Assembly (NCBI GenBank): GCA_016098155.1
Contig: JAAAJB010000287.1
Span: 1 to 43,846 of the forward strand
Source: Actinomortierella ambigua
Taxonomy: Eukaryota > Mortierellomycota > Mortierellomycetes > Mortierellales > Mortierellaceae
Length of the DNA stretch: 43,846 nt
Reading direction: 5' to 3'
Below, piece after piece: positions 11,030 to 23,214 of this stretch. The notes under the pieces were generated by a model. It was not told the DNA's origin. It saw nothing but the letters and a program-made list of their open reading frames with translations, and did no database searches. Within the stretch, counting starts at the first letter, position 1; each line of letters opens with the position of its first letter. A program made the translations under genes and the position numbers.

Positions 11030-11924
11030 TTATCAGCTTAACATAATAAATATGTGTGTGGAAGACATTTCCTTGGCGAGAGAGGGAGAGACAGAGGGGG
11101 GAGGGCATACGACCTTTGGCCCTGAAAACACCAGGTGGAACACCCTTCCCACACGACTCGTGCCTGTCGGATGCAAGGTTGGACGATCAGACTACATGCG
11201 GGCATGCATCCAGATGTCCCCTCGTCTTGCTGCTCACCTGCGTATGGCTAACTGAGTGACGCCCTGCAAGCATTGCACACCAACGGTCGTTCTAGGGGGG
11301 GGGAAGGGAGGGGGGAAGGATCACACTGAACTAATGAACCACAGTCCTGGTTTGAACGAGGGTGAGAAGGAGGTCAATGTCTGGTGTGTGCACATGGGCA
11401 CATTTACGTTGTCGTTGCTCGATACTTGGACCTCGACTCGGTCTGAAAATAGGAGAGTTGGTCATCTCGATCCTCTTTTGTGTCTTTGCACCAACAGAGG
11501 AGGGCGCGAGGTAATGCGGAGAGGAAGACATACAATGTATGTCCTTCAGTGACACAAAGCACACCTTTCGACAGGTGAGGGAGGGAGCAAGGCTTCGCCT
11601 GGTTGTTTGTCTACCCTCCTTATTCGGTCAGTGTGCAGCACGCACACACACACACATGTCCTGTGTTTGGCGAGGGTTCACTCTCATCTCTCACTCCTTT
11701 TTTTTTTCCTCACCCCTCTTCCTCTTTTTCTTTTTCCCTCGCTCTTACATCGTGTGCTTCCTCTTCTTTTGCGTCTTTCTCCACTCCTCGTCCCCCTTCA
11801 TCCAAGTTTCTTTACTCGAACCCATTTTTTTTTGCTCGCTCGCCCACTCGTTTTGTTCATTCCTGTCGATCTAGGGCAGTGAAGACGTCGGCCCTCTCGG
11901 CACCGTACCTTTCCCCTTTACTGA
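11030..11924. other. Intergenic DNA and pyrimidine-rich leader upstream of the arrestin-like gene
   Basis: No gene is supported. The second half (about 11690-11870) is strongly CT-rich with T runs, typical of a fungal promoter-proximal region or 5' leader for the gene starting at 11925. A G-run lies near 11296-11316. Confidence 0.5.
11045..11050 (+). terminator. AATAAA-type polyadenylation signal, CYTH gene
   Basis: An AATAAA hexamer lies 15 bp past the stop codon of the CYTH gene in AT-rich DNA. It is a plausible 3'-end signal; no transcript evidence is available. Confidence 0.4.
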
Positions 11925-13499
11925 ATGCTTGCTGCTCGTTCGGTCTACCCATCTGGTGGGCATCACTTTACTCCCCAAACCTATTCTTCGTCAGACCTAC
12001 CCATGTCGTCCGTCTGCGTCTCACCCTCCACCGACCCCAATTCCACCAGCACCCCTGTGCCCCGGGTACGAGAGCGCCTTGCTCGTAGGTTGTCTCTCAC
12101 GGCATCTTCTGTAGTAACCTCAGTCACCTCTTCATCGCTGTTTGGCTCTTCTCCACCTCCAGCATCTTCGTCTACGATTTATCAACAACCTCAATTCTAC
12201 CGTGGATCGAGTACCGTCCTTGGACGTCGTAGTAGCAGCAATAACAACAGCAGTTTTACCCCTTCCGCAGGGGTGCCATCTTCCTCACCAGTTGCCCATG
12301 CTGCCTCCGCCTCGACATCTAGTCTCCCCTCTCAGCGTAGGAGAAGAAGTGCTAGCCAGCCATCTCAACCACCAAAGTACCCTTTTTATCGCACACCACA
12401 GCTGCGGATCTCTCTCCAGGATACCAATGGAAACTTGGCTCTTTCGTCGCCAGTCATGGCACCAGGCGACTCAATTCGCGGCCAGATCCACCTGGACCTC
12501 CCCAAGCCCACACCAGTGCATTCAATTGAAGTGAGCTTGACAGGCACCGTGTCAGCATACGATGGGGCCCGTCTTGGAGTGATGAAGAGTGAGATTATTC
12601 TGGAAGAAATCAAGACAGTTGCAACAGCATCGATGACGAATGCGAGAACAAACACGACGAGACGGAATACAGCCCCTGCTACGCCCGCAACCGCACCTTC
12701 ATCGAGGTCTGCTGTTGTGACGGCAGGTGGTACTTCGATAGCAGCTGACACCCCCACAAGGGAGCGACAGCGACGCAACAGTGTGACCAGTGGGGCTGCA
12801 CCCTCTTCACATGTTCGATCGTCTAATTCTACCGCAGGGAACAACCACCAGCAAATCTCGCCTCGTTCCTCGCTCACATCAGAGTTTATGTCGCGGACGT
12901 TATCCATGCCTGCCTCACACTACGCGCATGGGCTCAATGCGTCGACTCACTCACTCCATCGTCCCGTGTCGCCGACCATGCACGACATAAGAGGTCGACG
13001 GACGAGTTTCTCGGCCAACATTGACGTAGCGGGGAGCTCACCTGGCAGTTATCCTGGCGTGGGCTCTGGATTCCAACTCTTTGGGCGCAACAACATGAGT
13101 GCTGTCAATATTAGCACCATGTCACAGTGGAACGACCCCGTGTTTAACGACAGCACACCTGTCTATGCACCCTCTTACGACTCTCCCAACTTTGAGCATC
13201 TCTTCACGGGGACGTCGCCTCCGTCATCATCACCTTTATCCACTTCTGCACCCTCGGCGCCTAGACAGTCGGTAGAGACCATCAGCTCTAATCCCGAGGC
13301 TGTGGCCACTGCATCTTCAGCGTCATCTATTCCGGAGGAAGAGGAAATCGAAGCTTCGTCGTCCAACGTTGATTCTTCATCTTCTGCCACCACAGCAACC
13401 ACGGCCGCTACGTCAGTATCATCGTCATCATCTACTTCTTCTTCAACAAGGCGCCGGACAGAGACTCGTAACCAAAGTCCCTCAGGTATGTGATAAAAT

Positions 13500-13532
<33 letters not shown>

Positions 13533-15438
13533 ATGAACGTACTAGAAAAGTTTACGCTACCCACAGCACGGTAACACGAAAGCGATGATTTTTTATTTCT
13601 TTTGGTGGGTTTGGATGTGGACTACTTTAGGATCCACACACAACCATAGTGTAAACGGTGGTAGCGCAACTACCCCCACAGCCCCAACAACCTCTGTCAC
13701 CGATCCTGTGTCGGCACCGTCAACGACTGCTGAGCCCGAACAAGAAATCTCGACCACCGCTAGTCCTATCCCCGAGCCTGAGGTCGTACGGCCACCCGAG
13801 CCTGAACCAGAGCCCAAGGCGGTGCTGATGCAACCTGGCAACTACGTGATCCCGTTCTCGATCCGGATCCCATCCAACTCGGTCATGTCGCTGCCCGGAT
13901 CCTTTTCGGACCCCGTTGGACACATCTCCTACCAACTCAAGGCGATCATGAAGCAGATCATTCCACCCACCAACAACGATGGACCTCGAACACCGCCTCG
14001 GCCAGCCAAGGTTGAGCCGACGTACACATCGGCACCGGAAGTGATCAAGCTGATGCCGATGAACGACCCGCAACGGATGCCGTTCTACACGGCGCCGTAC
14101 GAGACACCGACGTTGAAGGCCGGGGTCGGGCATTGGGTGTGGTCGACAGGGTTTCTCGAGGCGCGGGCATGGATCCCCAAGCAGTGCTTCCGGCCGGGCC
14201 GGATGGTGCCGCTGGTGATTTACATTGTGAATCACTCGGATGCCAAGCAGGTCGCTGTCGAGGCAACGCTCTGCAAGTGCTTGCACTACGGGTCGGGCTT
14301 GGCCAAACTGCGTGAGATGGCCGAACAAGGGCTCCTGCCTCCCAATGCATCCTCGACCATGGACTGGGAGACCGGATTCCAAGACGACCACTCCTCCATG
14401 CAGTCCTATCCGACGGCTATGGCCACGACCACGACCCCTTCCTTCTCCCCGTTGTCTTCTCCCCCCTTGAACAATGCTCTCCCTTCACCCCCTTCCGATA
14501 TCACTACCACCACCACCACAAACACCTCCACAAACACCGCCCCTGCAGGTCGATGGGGTCGCTCGCGCTTATCTCTGTTACGGTCACCATCAAGGTCCTC
14601 ACGGAATCGCCAAAGGGCGAATCAGGACACGCTGCCCTCCCCTCCTGGCTCACCCAGCGCCAACGATTTCTCGCCAACCACGCCCTCGAGTGAGCGAAGC
14701 CGGTCCCCGGAAGGGTCGCTGTATGGTTATTCATCCGCAACGATGCCTTCGAGTCCGAGCATGGGCAGTACTAGCATGGGCTCACTCTCCAGTCAGCTCG
14801 AGTCTCTAGCAGCGACATCCTCTTCTTCTTCATCATCATCATCACCACCCACAACGGCGACGACGACGACGACACTGCAGCTACCGCAGGTCCAGCACCA
14901 GCGCGAGAAGCTAGTCAAGCTACGAGCGACAATAGGATGCCAGCAGGCGATTGACCGCGAGATCCAAAAGACGCTGATGGTGCCGATTCCGGCAACGGTG
15001 GGCTACTCGATCCTGAACGCACCGTTGCTGGAGGTGTCGTACGAGGTCGTGGTCAAGATCCGGGTCGACAAGGCCTACTCGCGCGGGATACGCCTCGAGG
15101 TGCCCATTGTGGTTGTCGTGCCTGAGGAAGGAGATATGGAGGAGGAGGAAGGGCTCATGCTTGGCGCCGGTGTTGATTACCAGGCCATGCTGTCGATGAC
15201 CGATCTGCATAGTGGTGCTGGTGCTGGTGCTGGTGCTGGTACAGTAGCGGGAAATTCTGGAGGAAATTACGCGATCGGGGCGCGGGGTCGTTTGGGGGCT
15301 GGCACAGGGGGTGATTCGACCACGAGCTTTGGCGATACCAATGTCAGATATGGATTCAGTTTGGACGATGACTATGTAGAGTGTCCACCTTACGAGCCAC
15401 CGTCTGTCTCGTCTGGTAGGAGAAGGTCCAGGAGATGA
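11925..15438 (+). CDS. Arrestin-like (alpha-arrestin) adaptor with split arrestin folds, 1122 aa
   Basis: Probable arrestin-related trafficking adaptor, the class that links membrane cargo to Rsp5/Nedd4 ubiquitin ligases. Two exons, 11925-13485 and 13631-15438, join in frame across a GT-AG intron carrying (CT)n. Residues 1-150 are Ser/Pro-rich. An arrestin-N start is seen at about 158-230, then some 350 low-complexity residues, then the rest of the N fold at about 586-628 (YVIPFSIRIPSNS, LPGSFSDPVGHISYQL). The arrestin-C fold starts at about 688-742 (GHWVWSTGFLEARAWIPKQ), is broken by a second Ser/Thr/Pro-rich insert (about 760-940), and resumes at about 945-1016 (KLRATIGCQQAIDREI to EVPIVVVVP). 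A CPPY near the C terminus is only a partial match to a PY motif. The first in-frame ATG was taken as start; the next is at residue 27. The family call is firm, the ligase link inferred. Confidence 0.85.
13502..13530. repeat. (CT)n microsatellite in the arrestin-like gene intron
   Basis: About 14 CT units starting 16 bases inside the single intron of the arrestin-like gene. Confidence 0.85.
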
Positions 15439-16067
15439 TCAACCGTTCACGCACGATCCTTCTTCTTGCCTTTCTTTTTTTTATTTTTGTTTCCCCCCCT
15501 TCCCCCTTCCCCCTTTTCTTCTCTCTTTCTCCCTCTCCGCCTCCTTCTCTTGCCTCTGTCTCCTTTTGACATGCTATGTACATAGGACAAATTCTTCAAA
15601 CAATACAAGTGACAAAGAATGGTTGTAGATGAGAAATTGCTCAAGAGACACACGCAGCATGGATCTTCTTTCACACCGTATTTTCTTACTTTTTTTGCGC
15701 TGTAGGCTGGGGATGGGAGAGGGAGATTCTTGCCTACTCTTTGGCCTTGGAGCAGTACGAAATACCACTAGCAAAAAGGTGTCAATGGAGTGTTTTGGGA
15801 TGACATCTTCCCCGAAAGCCTTATCCAAGTCCATGAATGCTAAACGCAAAACAACAACAACAAAAGGGTGCCGAATGTGGGAGGCCAACAACAGGAGGAG
15901 AAGGGGCGCCCTTATTTTTTTTTACATTAGTCCGAAGCACCAGCATGGAAGAAAACACAAGATATTATATAACACTCACAGAAGTCGTTATTTTTTGGTG
16001 GTCCTTGGTCCTTCGTTTTTTTTCCCTTTCCTTTGTTTATGTTCCACTATCCACTATTCTCCCGACA
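15439..16067. other. Intergenic region between the arrestin-like and ABC transporter genes
   Basis: The arrestin gene 3' flank is T/C-rich (about 15465-15560). The ABC gene upstream region contains a TATATAA-like stretch at about 15964-15972, around 100 bp before the chosen ATG at 16068, and a T-run near 16017. No gene is seen. Confidence 0.45.
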
Positions 16068-19000
16068 ATGAACTCGAAACGTCCTGCCACCGCTCCATCT
16101 GGACCGGAACGCCCTGATGCCCTTGGAGGCAACGGCCCTTCAGTCGAGGTTTGCGTTCAGGACTTGTCCCTATCTATCGTTTCAAAGCCAATGCTGGTGA
16201 CCTCCGCTGCTCGGCGTCTACGTCTCAAGGCGGTGCAGGCTGCACAGTGGACAAAAAATTTATTGCAGATAAAGAGCATTGCAGCAAGCAGCGAATCATC
16301 CATCCCATCCTCAACACGCGATGTGACCAAGGAAGGCGTTAGCATCCTACGACATGTGAGCATGGCCGTCAAGCCCGGTCAAGGTGAGACTAGTCCCCCT
16401 ATCTCCCTCTCCCTTCCCCGTTCCTCCCCTTTCATTTTCTTGCCTAATTCTAACATCATATGATGCAAAAACAACAAACTAGTCTGTCTTCTTCTGGGCT
16501 CGAGCGGAGCAGGCAAGACAACGCTGTTGAATGCTCTCGCCGGTAGAATCGACCCAAGTCAGACGGCCATCTCTGGCAGCATTCGCTTCAGTAACAAGAA
16601 GCCGTCCAAGTATTGGAAGACCGGCGCTGTTGGATACCTGGATCAGAATGATCATCTTCAATCCTATCTCACGTAACGTATCCCCTCCCCTCCCCCTTTC
16701 CATGGGTGTCAATCCACACACAAAAATCTCTCGTCGTGCCTTCCCCTCCCACCCTCCCCACACTTTACATGACAAATCCCTTTCGGCCCTATCTTTCTTT
16801 TTGCTCTATGGCTCATGTCGTGTGTGTGTACGTGTTATATATTTTTTTACATTGCATAGTCCACGCGAGACACTAGAGTTTGTGGCCAACATGCACACGG
16901 CCACGACCCGAGTGACACCGGTGATGAAGGAGACCATCGAGCGACTGCTCCTGCGCCTCGGCCTTCGCGATTGTGCCGATCGAAGGATTGGAAATGCGTC
17001 CGAGGAAAGCAATGGTTCCGATGGGAGTGGGCATGGTGGCGGTAGTAGCAGTGGGTCCGGACGTGGACAACAAGGAATTAGTGGTGGCGAGAAACGACGT
17101 GTTTCGGTGGCCATCCAGTTGTTGACCGACCCCTCGATCCTCTTTTGCGATGAGCCTACCTCAGGTAAAAGAATTTCCTGTGAAAAAAAAAGTCTCCAGA
17201 GGAAGGGAGGACCGACTCAAAAGAACCTTACTTTAACCTCCACCCCCCCCACACACACACGCACTTTTTTTTTTTCGTCTTCCTACTCTTCCAGGTCTTG
17301 ACGCCTTTTCTTCGTTCGAGTTGATGAAGACACTGACGACCTTGGCCAAGGACACGGGCAAGACTATCGTCGTCTCGATTCATCAGCCACGCAGCGAAAT
17401 CTTTCAGCTCTTGGCCGAGAACCAAGGCCAGCTAGTGGTCCTGTCCTTAGGCGAGACCGTCTACAGTGGCCCGATCGCAGACTCTCTCGAGTGGTTTGTC
17501 ACGGGTGGCATTGCAGGCGCCTGTCCCCGGGACATGAATCCGTTTGAGTACATGCTCGATATGAGCGCCGTCGACTACTCCAGCGAGTCTCTCGAGGCCT
17601 TTACCAGAAAGCGACGTCAGCTGCTCGTCGATGCCTGGGCTGCATCAACAGAGGTTGGAAAGCAGGAAGCTACTGGCGACAGAGCATTGCCAATGGTCAT
17701 TGACAGCGACCATGATGCGATCCATCAGCCAGAAGTAGGAGGAGAGGGAGGGGGGTGTCGGTGGCGATGCGTTCTCGCCCGGGGGAAGGATAGTCTGGAC
17801 ACCGTGACCAAGACAATCGTTCATTCCTACCTACTGTCGAAGCGAGGTCTGCAGGCACAAGTACGCGACCGAGCATGGTACACTTCGTTTATGGTCATTC
17901 ATGTGATCCTCGGCGTTTGGATGGGATTCATTTACTACGGCGTGCGAGCGGCGTCACTGGCGCTCCGCGCGCGCGCGTCGTTAATGCTGGCCATGGCGGC
18001 GTTTCAGCCGTTTCTGTTGATGACGGTGATGGTGTGCCGAGGGTCGAGTGACATCCGCATCTTTGATCGCGAGCGTAAAGATCGATGGTATGGTCCTGTC
18101 CCATTCATTATAAGCTCCATGATCAAGAACTTTCCTTTGTCATCGCTTGGCACTCTTGGTAAGTAGCGGAGGAGGATAAAAAAAAATTGACAAAACAGAA
18201 GAAGATGGAGAAAGAGGGGCTCATCGTTCTGTGGCAAGGTATACAATCATGGGGAACCCTCGGATAAAAGGGAGACTCGAGGATGGACGTTTTTTCAACT
18301 CACTCTTTTCTTCTTTGGGATTTTCTACCTGTTTATAGTCTACTCGACCATCGTCTACTACATTGCAGGTCTTCGATCAGACAAGATACTGTATTACTTG
18401 GTAGTCATGTTGGCGCTTGTTGCCATCCAATTTACGCAGTAAGTCCGTCTTTCAACCCCTCCCCCCTCTAAATACAAAACCAACTGTGATGTGATAATTT
18501 TTCGCCATTTCCCTCATTCTATTTTTTTTCAACTTCCACTACTATTAGATCTGCCTTTGTTTTGGTGCCTCTTTCTTGCGCCCGAGGTTTTGAAGCATCG
18601 TCTCTCATCTCCTTTCTCTTTTTTCTACTTTACTGTAAGTGTTTGGGTGATGCATGGAAAGTAAAGAGTAAAAGGAAGAGAAAGAAAAGAAAAAAGGAAA
18701 CGACTCTCCAATTTTGTCCGCGCGCCAAAAACTACTATATCGGTTTCTAATACGACATCACGTTCCCTTCTCCCTCTTTTCCTCCTGTCCCCCCCCCTTG
18801 TACGACATTCTATTTTAAAGTGTTGAGTGCAGGATTTTACATTCCATATGACATGATCCCTCCGTACTACAAGTGGGCCAACTCCATCTCTTACCTTTCT
18901 TTGGGATTCAAGATCTTGCTGAGCGCCGAGTTTTCGGACAGAGAGTATGAATGCCCATACCAATATAATGGCGCACCGGACCCAGAACGCTGTGCGATTT

Positions 19001-22000
19001 TTGAAGGCAATAGTGTCCTCGAAGATTTCCAGTCGAAAAGAAATTACTACCCATGTATGTTCAAAACCCCCACTGAAAAGGGATGTCTAGTAGAGAAAGT
19101 CACTTTGTGTGTTGCTTATGTTCTAACCTTTTCATTCACTCTTAATTCTTACTCCTCTCTCCCCACCCCCACCCCTTCTTTTTTTTCCTTCTTCCCCTCC
19201 TCCCTTTTCAGTGCCAATCGCATACTTTCTAATCCACACTGCCGTCTACATGCTGCTTGCATGGATCGCTCTGACCCTCAAAGTAGTTGAGCCCTCTGCG
19301 CCGTCTACAGCGGGCAATGCCTCAGGGGTCATCTTCGAGCTGATTATATCGCCCTTCCTTTCTTCCAACACCAAAGCCAAAGAGCTGGCTAAGCGGACCA
19401 ACCAAAAGAATCGCTCAAAAGAGCTGGAAACCGAGGATGATACCAAGACTCTGGCCTTGTTTTCACCCAGTCAAGGCAGTGACGAGAAGATGTACAAGAA
19501 CAACCACAACATCAACGAGACCCAGACCCCGTTATCGTTCGATCGTACAGAGACAAATGTCTCTACGGAGACCCTTACAGCCGCTGATGCTGATGCGGAT
19601 GCTGCTGCTGTCATGAACAAACCGTCAAGCCTGAGGCTGTCATTGACGACTAATGTCTCCTCCACCAAAACATCCTCCTCGTCCTCCTCCTCCTCGGCGC
19701 GGGACGGCGCCACACGGATTGACATATTCAGGCAGCAGCTGAATGTGAGGGAGCCAGTCGAGATTCGACTCGACAATGTAAGCCTCTCGGCCGTGACGAC
19801 CTCTCGATGGAAGGTATTTCACGGTCCACAGCAACAACGACAACAACAACAGCCACAACAGCAAGGACCAGAAGAGCCAGACCAAGCACGGGAACACAGC
19901 AGGCACGACAACAACAACATCTTCACACGCTGGATCCAACGACATCGACATCGACATCGACATCGCCAGACCACCACGAAACATCTACTCCAGGGCGTCA
20001 CAGCCGTGTTCCCAGCGGGGAAACTGACGGCGATCCTGGGCGGCAGCGGGGCAGGCAAGACATCGTTGTTGAACCTGATGTTGGGACGAAGCCCATCCAA
20101 TCTTGTGCGGGGTGGGGGTGACGTGTGGTTCAACGGGAGCCGGAACCCATCGCTGCGCAAGGTGAACAGCGTTTGTGGGTATGTACGCCAGGACGACTCA
20201 TTCTTGTTGTCGCACTTGACGGTGCGCGAGACCCTGCAGTATGCGGCCGAGCTGAGCATGGCTACGGGGGCAACGACAACGACAACGGGTGAGGGGACCA
20301 CCCAGTCGTACGCGGACAAGATGGCCAACGTCGAGGCCATCATGGAGCTGATGGGCTTGCTCGAGTGTGCTGATGTCCTGGTCGGGAATGGCGGCGATGC
20401 CATGGCTTGTTCGGGCGGACAGCGACGGCGGGTGTCGATTGCGCTGCAGCTGGTGCTGGAGCCCTCGTGTTTGGTCTTGGACGAGCCGACGACGGGACTG
20501 GACGCGATGACGGCGCTGGCCCTGGTGCGGACTCTGAAAGGAGTGGCCCAGACGGGGAGGACGGTCGTGTGTTCGATGCATCAGCCGCGGCATGATATCT
20601 GGAACGAGGTCGATCATGCGTTGCTGCTCATGACGGAGGGTCGCGTTGGGTATGCTGGAAAGGCGACGGATGCGCTGAGGTTCTTTGCCCAGGCGGGATT
20701 TGACTTGCCTGAGCATACCAACCCTGCAGGTATGCTTCACTCAAAAAAAATGGCCATGCGGAGGGGTTCCCCCACGGATTGGAATCATGCAACTAACGCC
20801 GTTCTTGTGCTCGGCGGGTCTATGTGGGTGAACAGATTTTATAGTTGACGTTGCATCGATCAACTTTCAGTCTCCCGAGACGGAAGCCGCGACGCGGGAG
20901 CAGGTCGACAAGTTGGCCGAGGCATTTGTAGCCTATCGGCAAAAGATAGAGCAGCAGCAGCAGCAGCAGGAGCAAGAGAGGCATGAATCGACGACGACTG
21001 GCAGTAACAATGATGACGCATCGTCATCGCCACCTATGAACAACACGACGTCATCCAAACTGAAGCGAAGACCACCTTACTACGCCACATTTTGGCACGC
21101 GACGCCGATCCTGGCACGTCGGTCGTTCCAGAACGTTTATCGGCAAAAAGGTCTATTCTTCAACCGGCTGTTGCAGCCTCTGCTCATCTCGCTCATTTCG
21201 TCACTGTTCTTCAACATTGACGACAACTCGCCGAGAGGCTTGATAGTCCGCGGAGGCTTCGTCCAGCAGCTGATGCTTCTATCATTCAATGGTTTGATTG
21301 CCGGTGTTGCTGTCTACCCAATGGAGGTAAGTAAACTCTTACTTGTGTTGCAGGTTATGAAAGAGAGAGCGAGTCCTTTGCAACTTTGTACCAGACATAT
21401 TTCGATCTTTACATTTTAACTTTTTGTACTGAACATCACTCCCCACAATATATACATATTAATATCATAGAGAGACCTCGCGTTCCACGAAATGTCGAAT
21501 GGCATCTACGGCGGCGCGTCCTTCATGATGGCGTACATGGTCAACGAGGTGCCGATGACGATTCTGGCCTCGGTCATCATGACGGCCGTGAACCGTATCT
21601 TTGCCATGTTTCAATGGACGCTCATGGAGACGGTCGTCTTCTTTTTCGTCTGCATCGCCTATGTCACTACCGGAGAATGTCTCGCGATCATCATTGGTTC
21701 TTGGACCAAGAACAATGGTGTCACGATCAACACCGGTATTGCATATGTAAGTAACAGCAAAAAAAAAAAAAAAAAAAAAAAACCCCGCCAAATAAACCGC
21801 AATTCCGACAACCCCCCCCAAAATTCNNNNNNNNNNTAGCAAAGAAAAGAGTTGAAGAATGGGTATTTGTGCGAAATGAACAGACATTTCGATGAACTAC
21901 CACAGAGTTCTTAACGAGTCTCTCACTTCCCACAAATACCCATTCTTCAACTCTTTTCTTTGCTACCAGGTCCTCTTGTTCTCACTCATGGCCGGGGTAG

Positions 22001-22296
22001 TCAATCCCAATCTAGTCCAACCACTGGTGGACATGGGCTACATCTCACTCTGGAAGTACGGCACGATCGCGCTCACGCTGATGGAGACACAAGGGTTAAA
22101 GGTGGACTGTACAGCGTCGATGGAAAGGCGGGGGTTGTGCCCCTTCCGGACTGGCGAGGAAGGCCTCCGGTACATCCGGTTCCACAAGTACAAGCTGAGC
22201 GAAAGCCTGATTGCCGTGGCGGGGCTGACCATTTTGTATCGCTTTGTCGCATGGGCCTCTGTTTTGGCTCGCGTTAAGAAGCAGAAGTGGCAATAG
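16068..22296 (+). CDS. Full-size ABCG transporter, (NBD-TMD)x2, YOL075C-like, 11 exons, 1568 aa
   Basis: White/ABCG-type exporter with two NBD-TMD halves in one chain, an organisation like yeast YOL075C. Exons are 16068-16383, 16483-16672, 16860-17164, 17295-18158, 18339-18438, 18549-18634, 18821-19054, 19212-20729, 20836-21326, 21471-21746 and 21970-22296. All junctions are GT/AG and in phase (4707 nt). NBD1 has Walker [10 protein letters not shown] (111-119), ISGGE signature (242-246) and Walker B ending CDEP (about 265-268), with a Gly/Ser-rich insert (218-238) before the signature. NBD2 has Walker [10 protein letters not shown] (about 975-983), CSGGQ (1098-1102) and Walker B LVLDEP (about 1119-1124). 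Hydrophobic TMD segments follow each NBD. The linker before NBD2 is low-complexity (poly-Ser, poly-Gln, His-Arg repeats). Intron 10 holds an assembly gap. The substrate is unknown. The first ATG with good context was used. Confidence 0.9.
21827..21836. other. Assembly gap (10 N)
   Basis: Ten Ns inside intron 10 of the ABC transporter gene, after a long A-run and a C-rich stretch. The true length is unknown. Coding frame on both sides matches without needing sequence from the gap. Confidence 0.98.
21837..21965. repeat. Perfect 35-bp inverted repeat abutting the gap
   Basis: The left arm (21837-21871) begins at the first base after the Ns. The right arm (21931-21965) is its exact reverse complement and ends just before the 3' splice site at 21968-21969. 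The loop is 59 bases. This is either a real hairpin in the intron or a fold-back read artefact at a contig edge. Confidence 0.9.
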
Positions 22297-22311
22297 TCAT
22301 TTTTTTTTCAT

Positions 22312-22346
22312 CGTCAACATCATCATCATCATCATCATCATCATCA
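22312..22346. repeat. (ATC)n trinucleotide repeat in the ABC gene 3' flank
   Basis: About ten CAT/ATC units starting roughly 15 bases after the ABC stop codon, followed by AATAATAAAG at about 22350, which may serve as the poly(A) signal. Confidence 0.8.
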
Positions 22347-22479
22347 TATGAATAATAAAGTCTCCTTTACACCTTCTCTCCTTCCTCACCCCAGTAGTTT
22401 TTAGTAGTGTTTCTTTCGCTTTTTACTTTTTTTTTCTTCCTTTTTTTTTTCTCTATTGGAATCTCTAATTTTTTTTTCT

Positions 22480-23214
22480 CTAAACTAGAATGGCTTGTAG
22501 CCCTAAGACGACTAGAGCTAGACCCAGGACCACCTTTGAGTACTTTGGCGTTCGATCGCGTCCGTGGGACAACGATGTGGCAGAGGAAGATGGAAAATAT
22601 GGCATCGCTACAGTTGGCTGGTCCTCCGGGGACACCTCGTCGGGCGGTTGTGTCATGGGGGTCATAGTGGAAAAGGAAGAAGACGAAGAAGAGGAAGAAG
22701 GAGAAGAAGAAGAAGAAGAGTCTTGAGAACCCTGGGCTCCACTCGCCCCGCCGCCAGCGACGGTCTCGCTGCCGACGGCGGCACAGTTGACATTGCGGGT
22801 GGCCGCAAGTCGACCTTCGAGGAAGAACAAAACTTCTTCTGGACAAATATTGCTGCAGGGTTCGGTCCAGTCGTCGTGGTGACCTAGGAAACAGGCGCAT
22901 CTCTTTTGCTCGAGCGTCAGATCGGTGTCGCCACCGCTGAGGGTGAGGTCGGCGATGTCGTCAGACAAGTCCTCGGAGGGGTTCGAGGGAGGAGGGGCCA
23001 CGCCACGACATGCGGGTAAGCGGACGACTGTCGAGACGAGGCATTGTTTGCAGGCCTGTAACGGAGGAAGAGAGGAGGAGGAAGGAGAGGGGAGGGAGGA
23101 GGCTTGCGCCACTGTAAAGACGTCGGAGAGAAGCGAGGACGAGGAAGCGGACATGGGTGTTAGGCCAAGCATCGCCGGGTTGATCAAGGAGTTGAACTGG
23201 TTGTTAATCACCAT
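22480..23214 (-). CDS. Eight-cysteine GPI-tail protein, member D, 244 aa
   Basis: Unrecognised protein sharing the cysteine spacing of three neighbours. Cysteines are at 55, 58, 69, 106, 108, 120, 124 and 144, that is C-x2-C-x10-C-x36-C-x-C-x11-C-x3-C-x19-C. Compared with the others the C3-C4 loop carries about 16 extra, mostly acidic residues. A poly-Ser region follows (about 165-185). The last 18 residues are hydrophobic and end the protein, as in a GPI-attachment signal. Unlike its relatives no clear signal peptide is seen in residues 1-38. A CT-rich tract ending TTACAG directly before the first Cys codons (about 23055-23110) could be an intron 3' end, so the N terminus may be wrong. Convergent with the ABC gene. 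Extracellular role is inference. Confidence 0.65.
   Translation of the reverse strand: MVINNQFNSLINPAMLGLTPMSASSSSLLSDVFTVAQASSLPSPSSSSLPPLQACKQCLVSTVVRLPACRGVAPPPSNPSEDLSDDIADLTLSGGDTDLTLEQKRCACFLGHHDDWTEPCSNICPEEVLFFLEGRLAATRNVNCAAVGSETVAGGGASGAQGSQDSSSSSSPSSSSSSSSFSTMTPMTQPPDEVSPEDQPTVAMPYFPSSSATSLSHGRDRTPKYSKVVLGLALVVLGLQAILV

Noticed and set aside
13720..14391. 223-codon minus-strand frame under the arrestin-like gene
   Set aside because: Antisense shadow; the plus strand has clear arrestin-C sequence here.
22318..22346. Regular CAT repeats considered as a possible CRISPR-like array
   Set aside because: It is a simple trinucleotide microsatellite in a fungal 3' flank without spacers.
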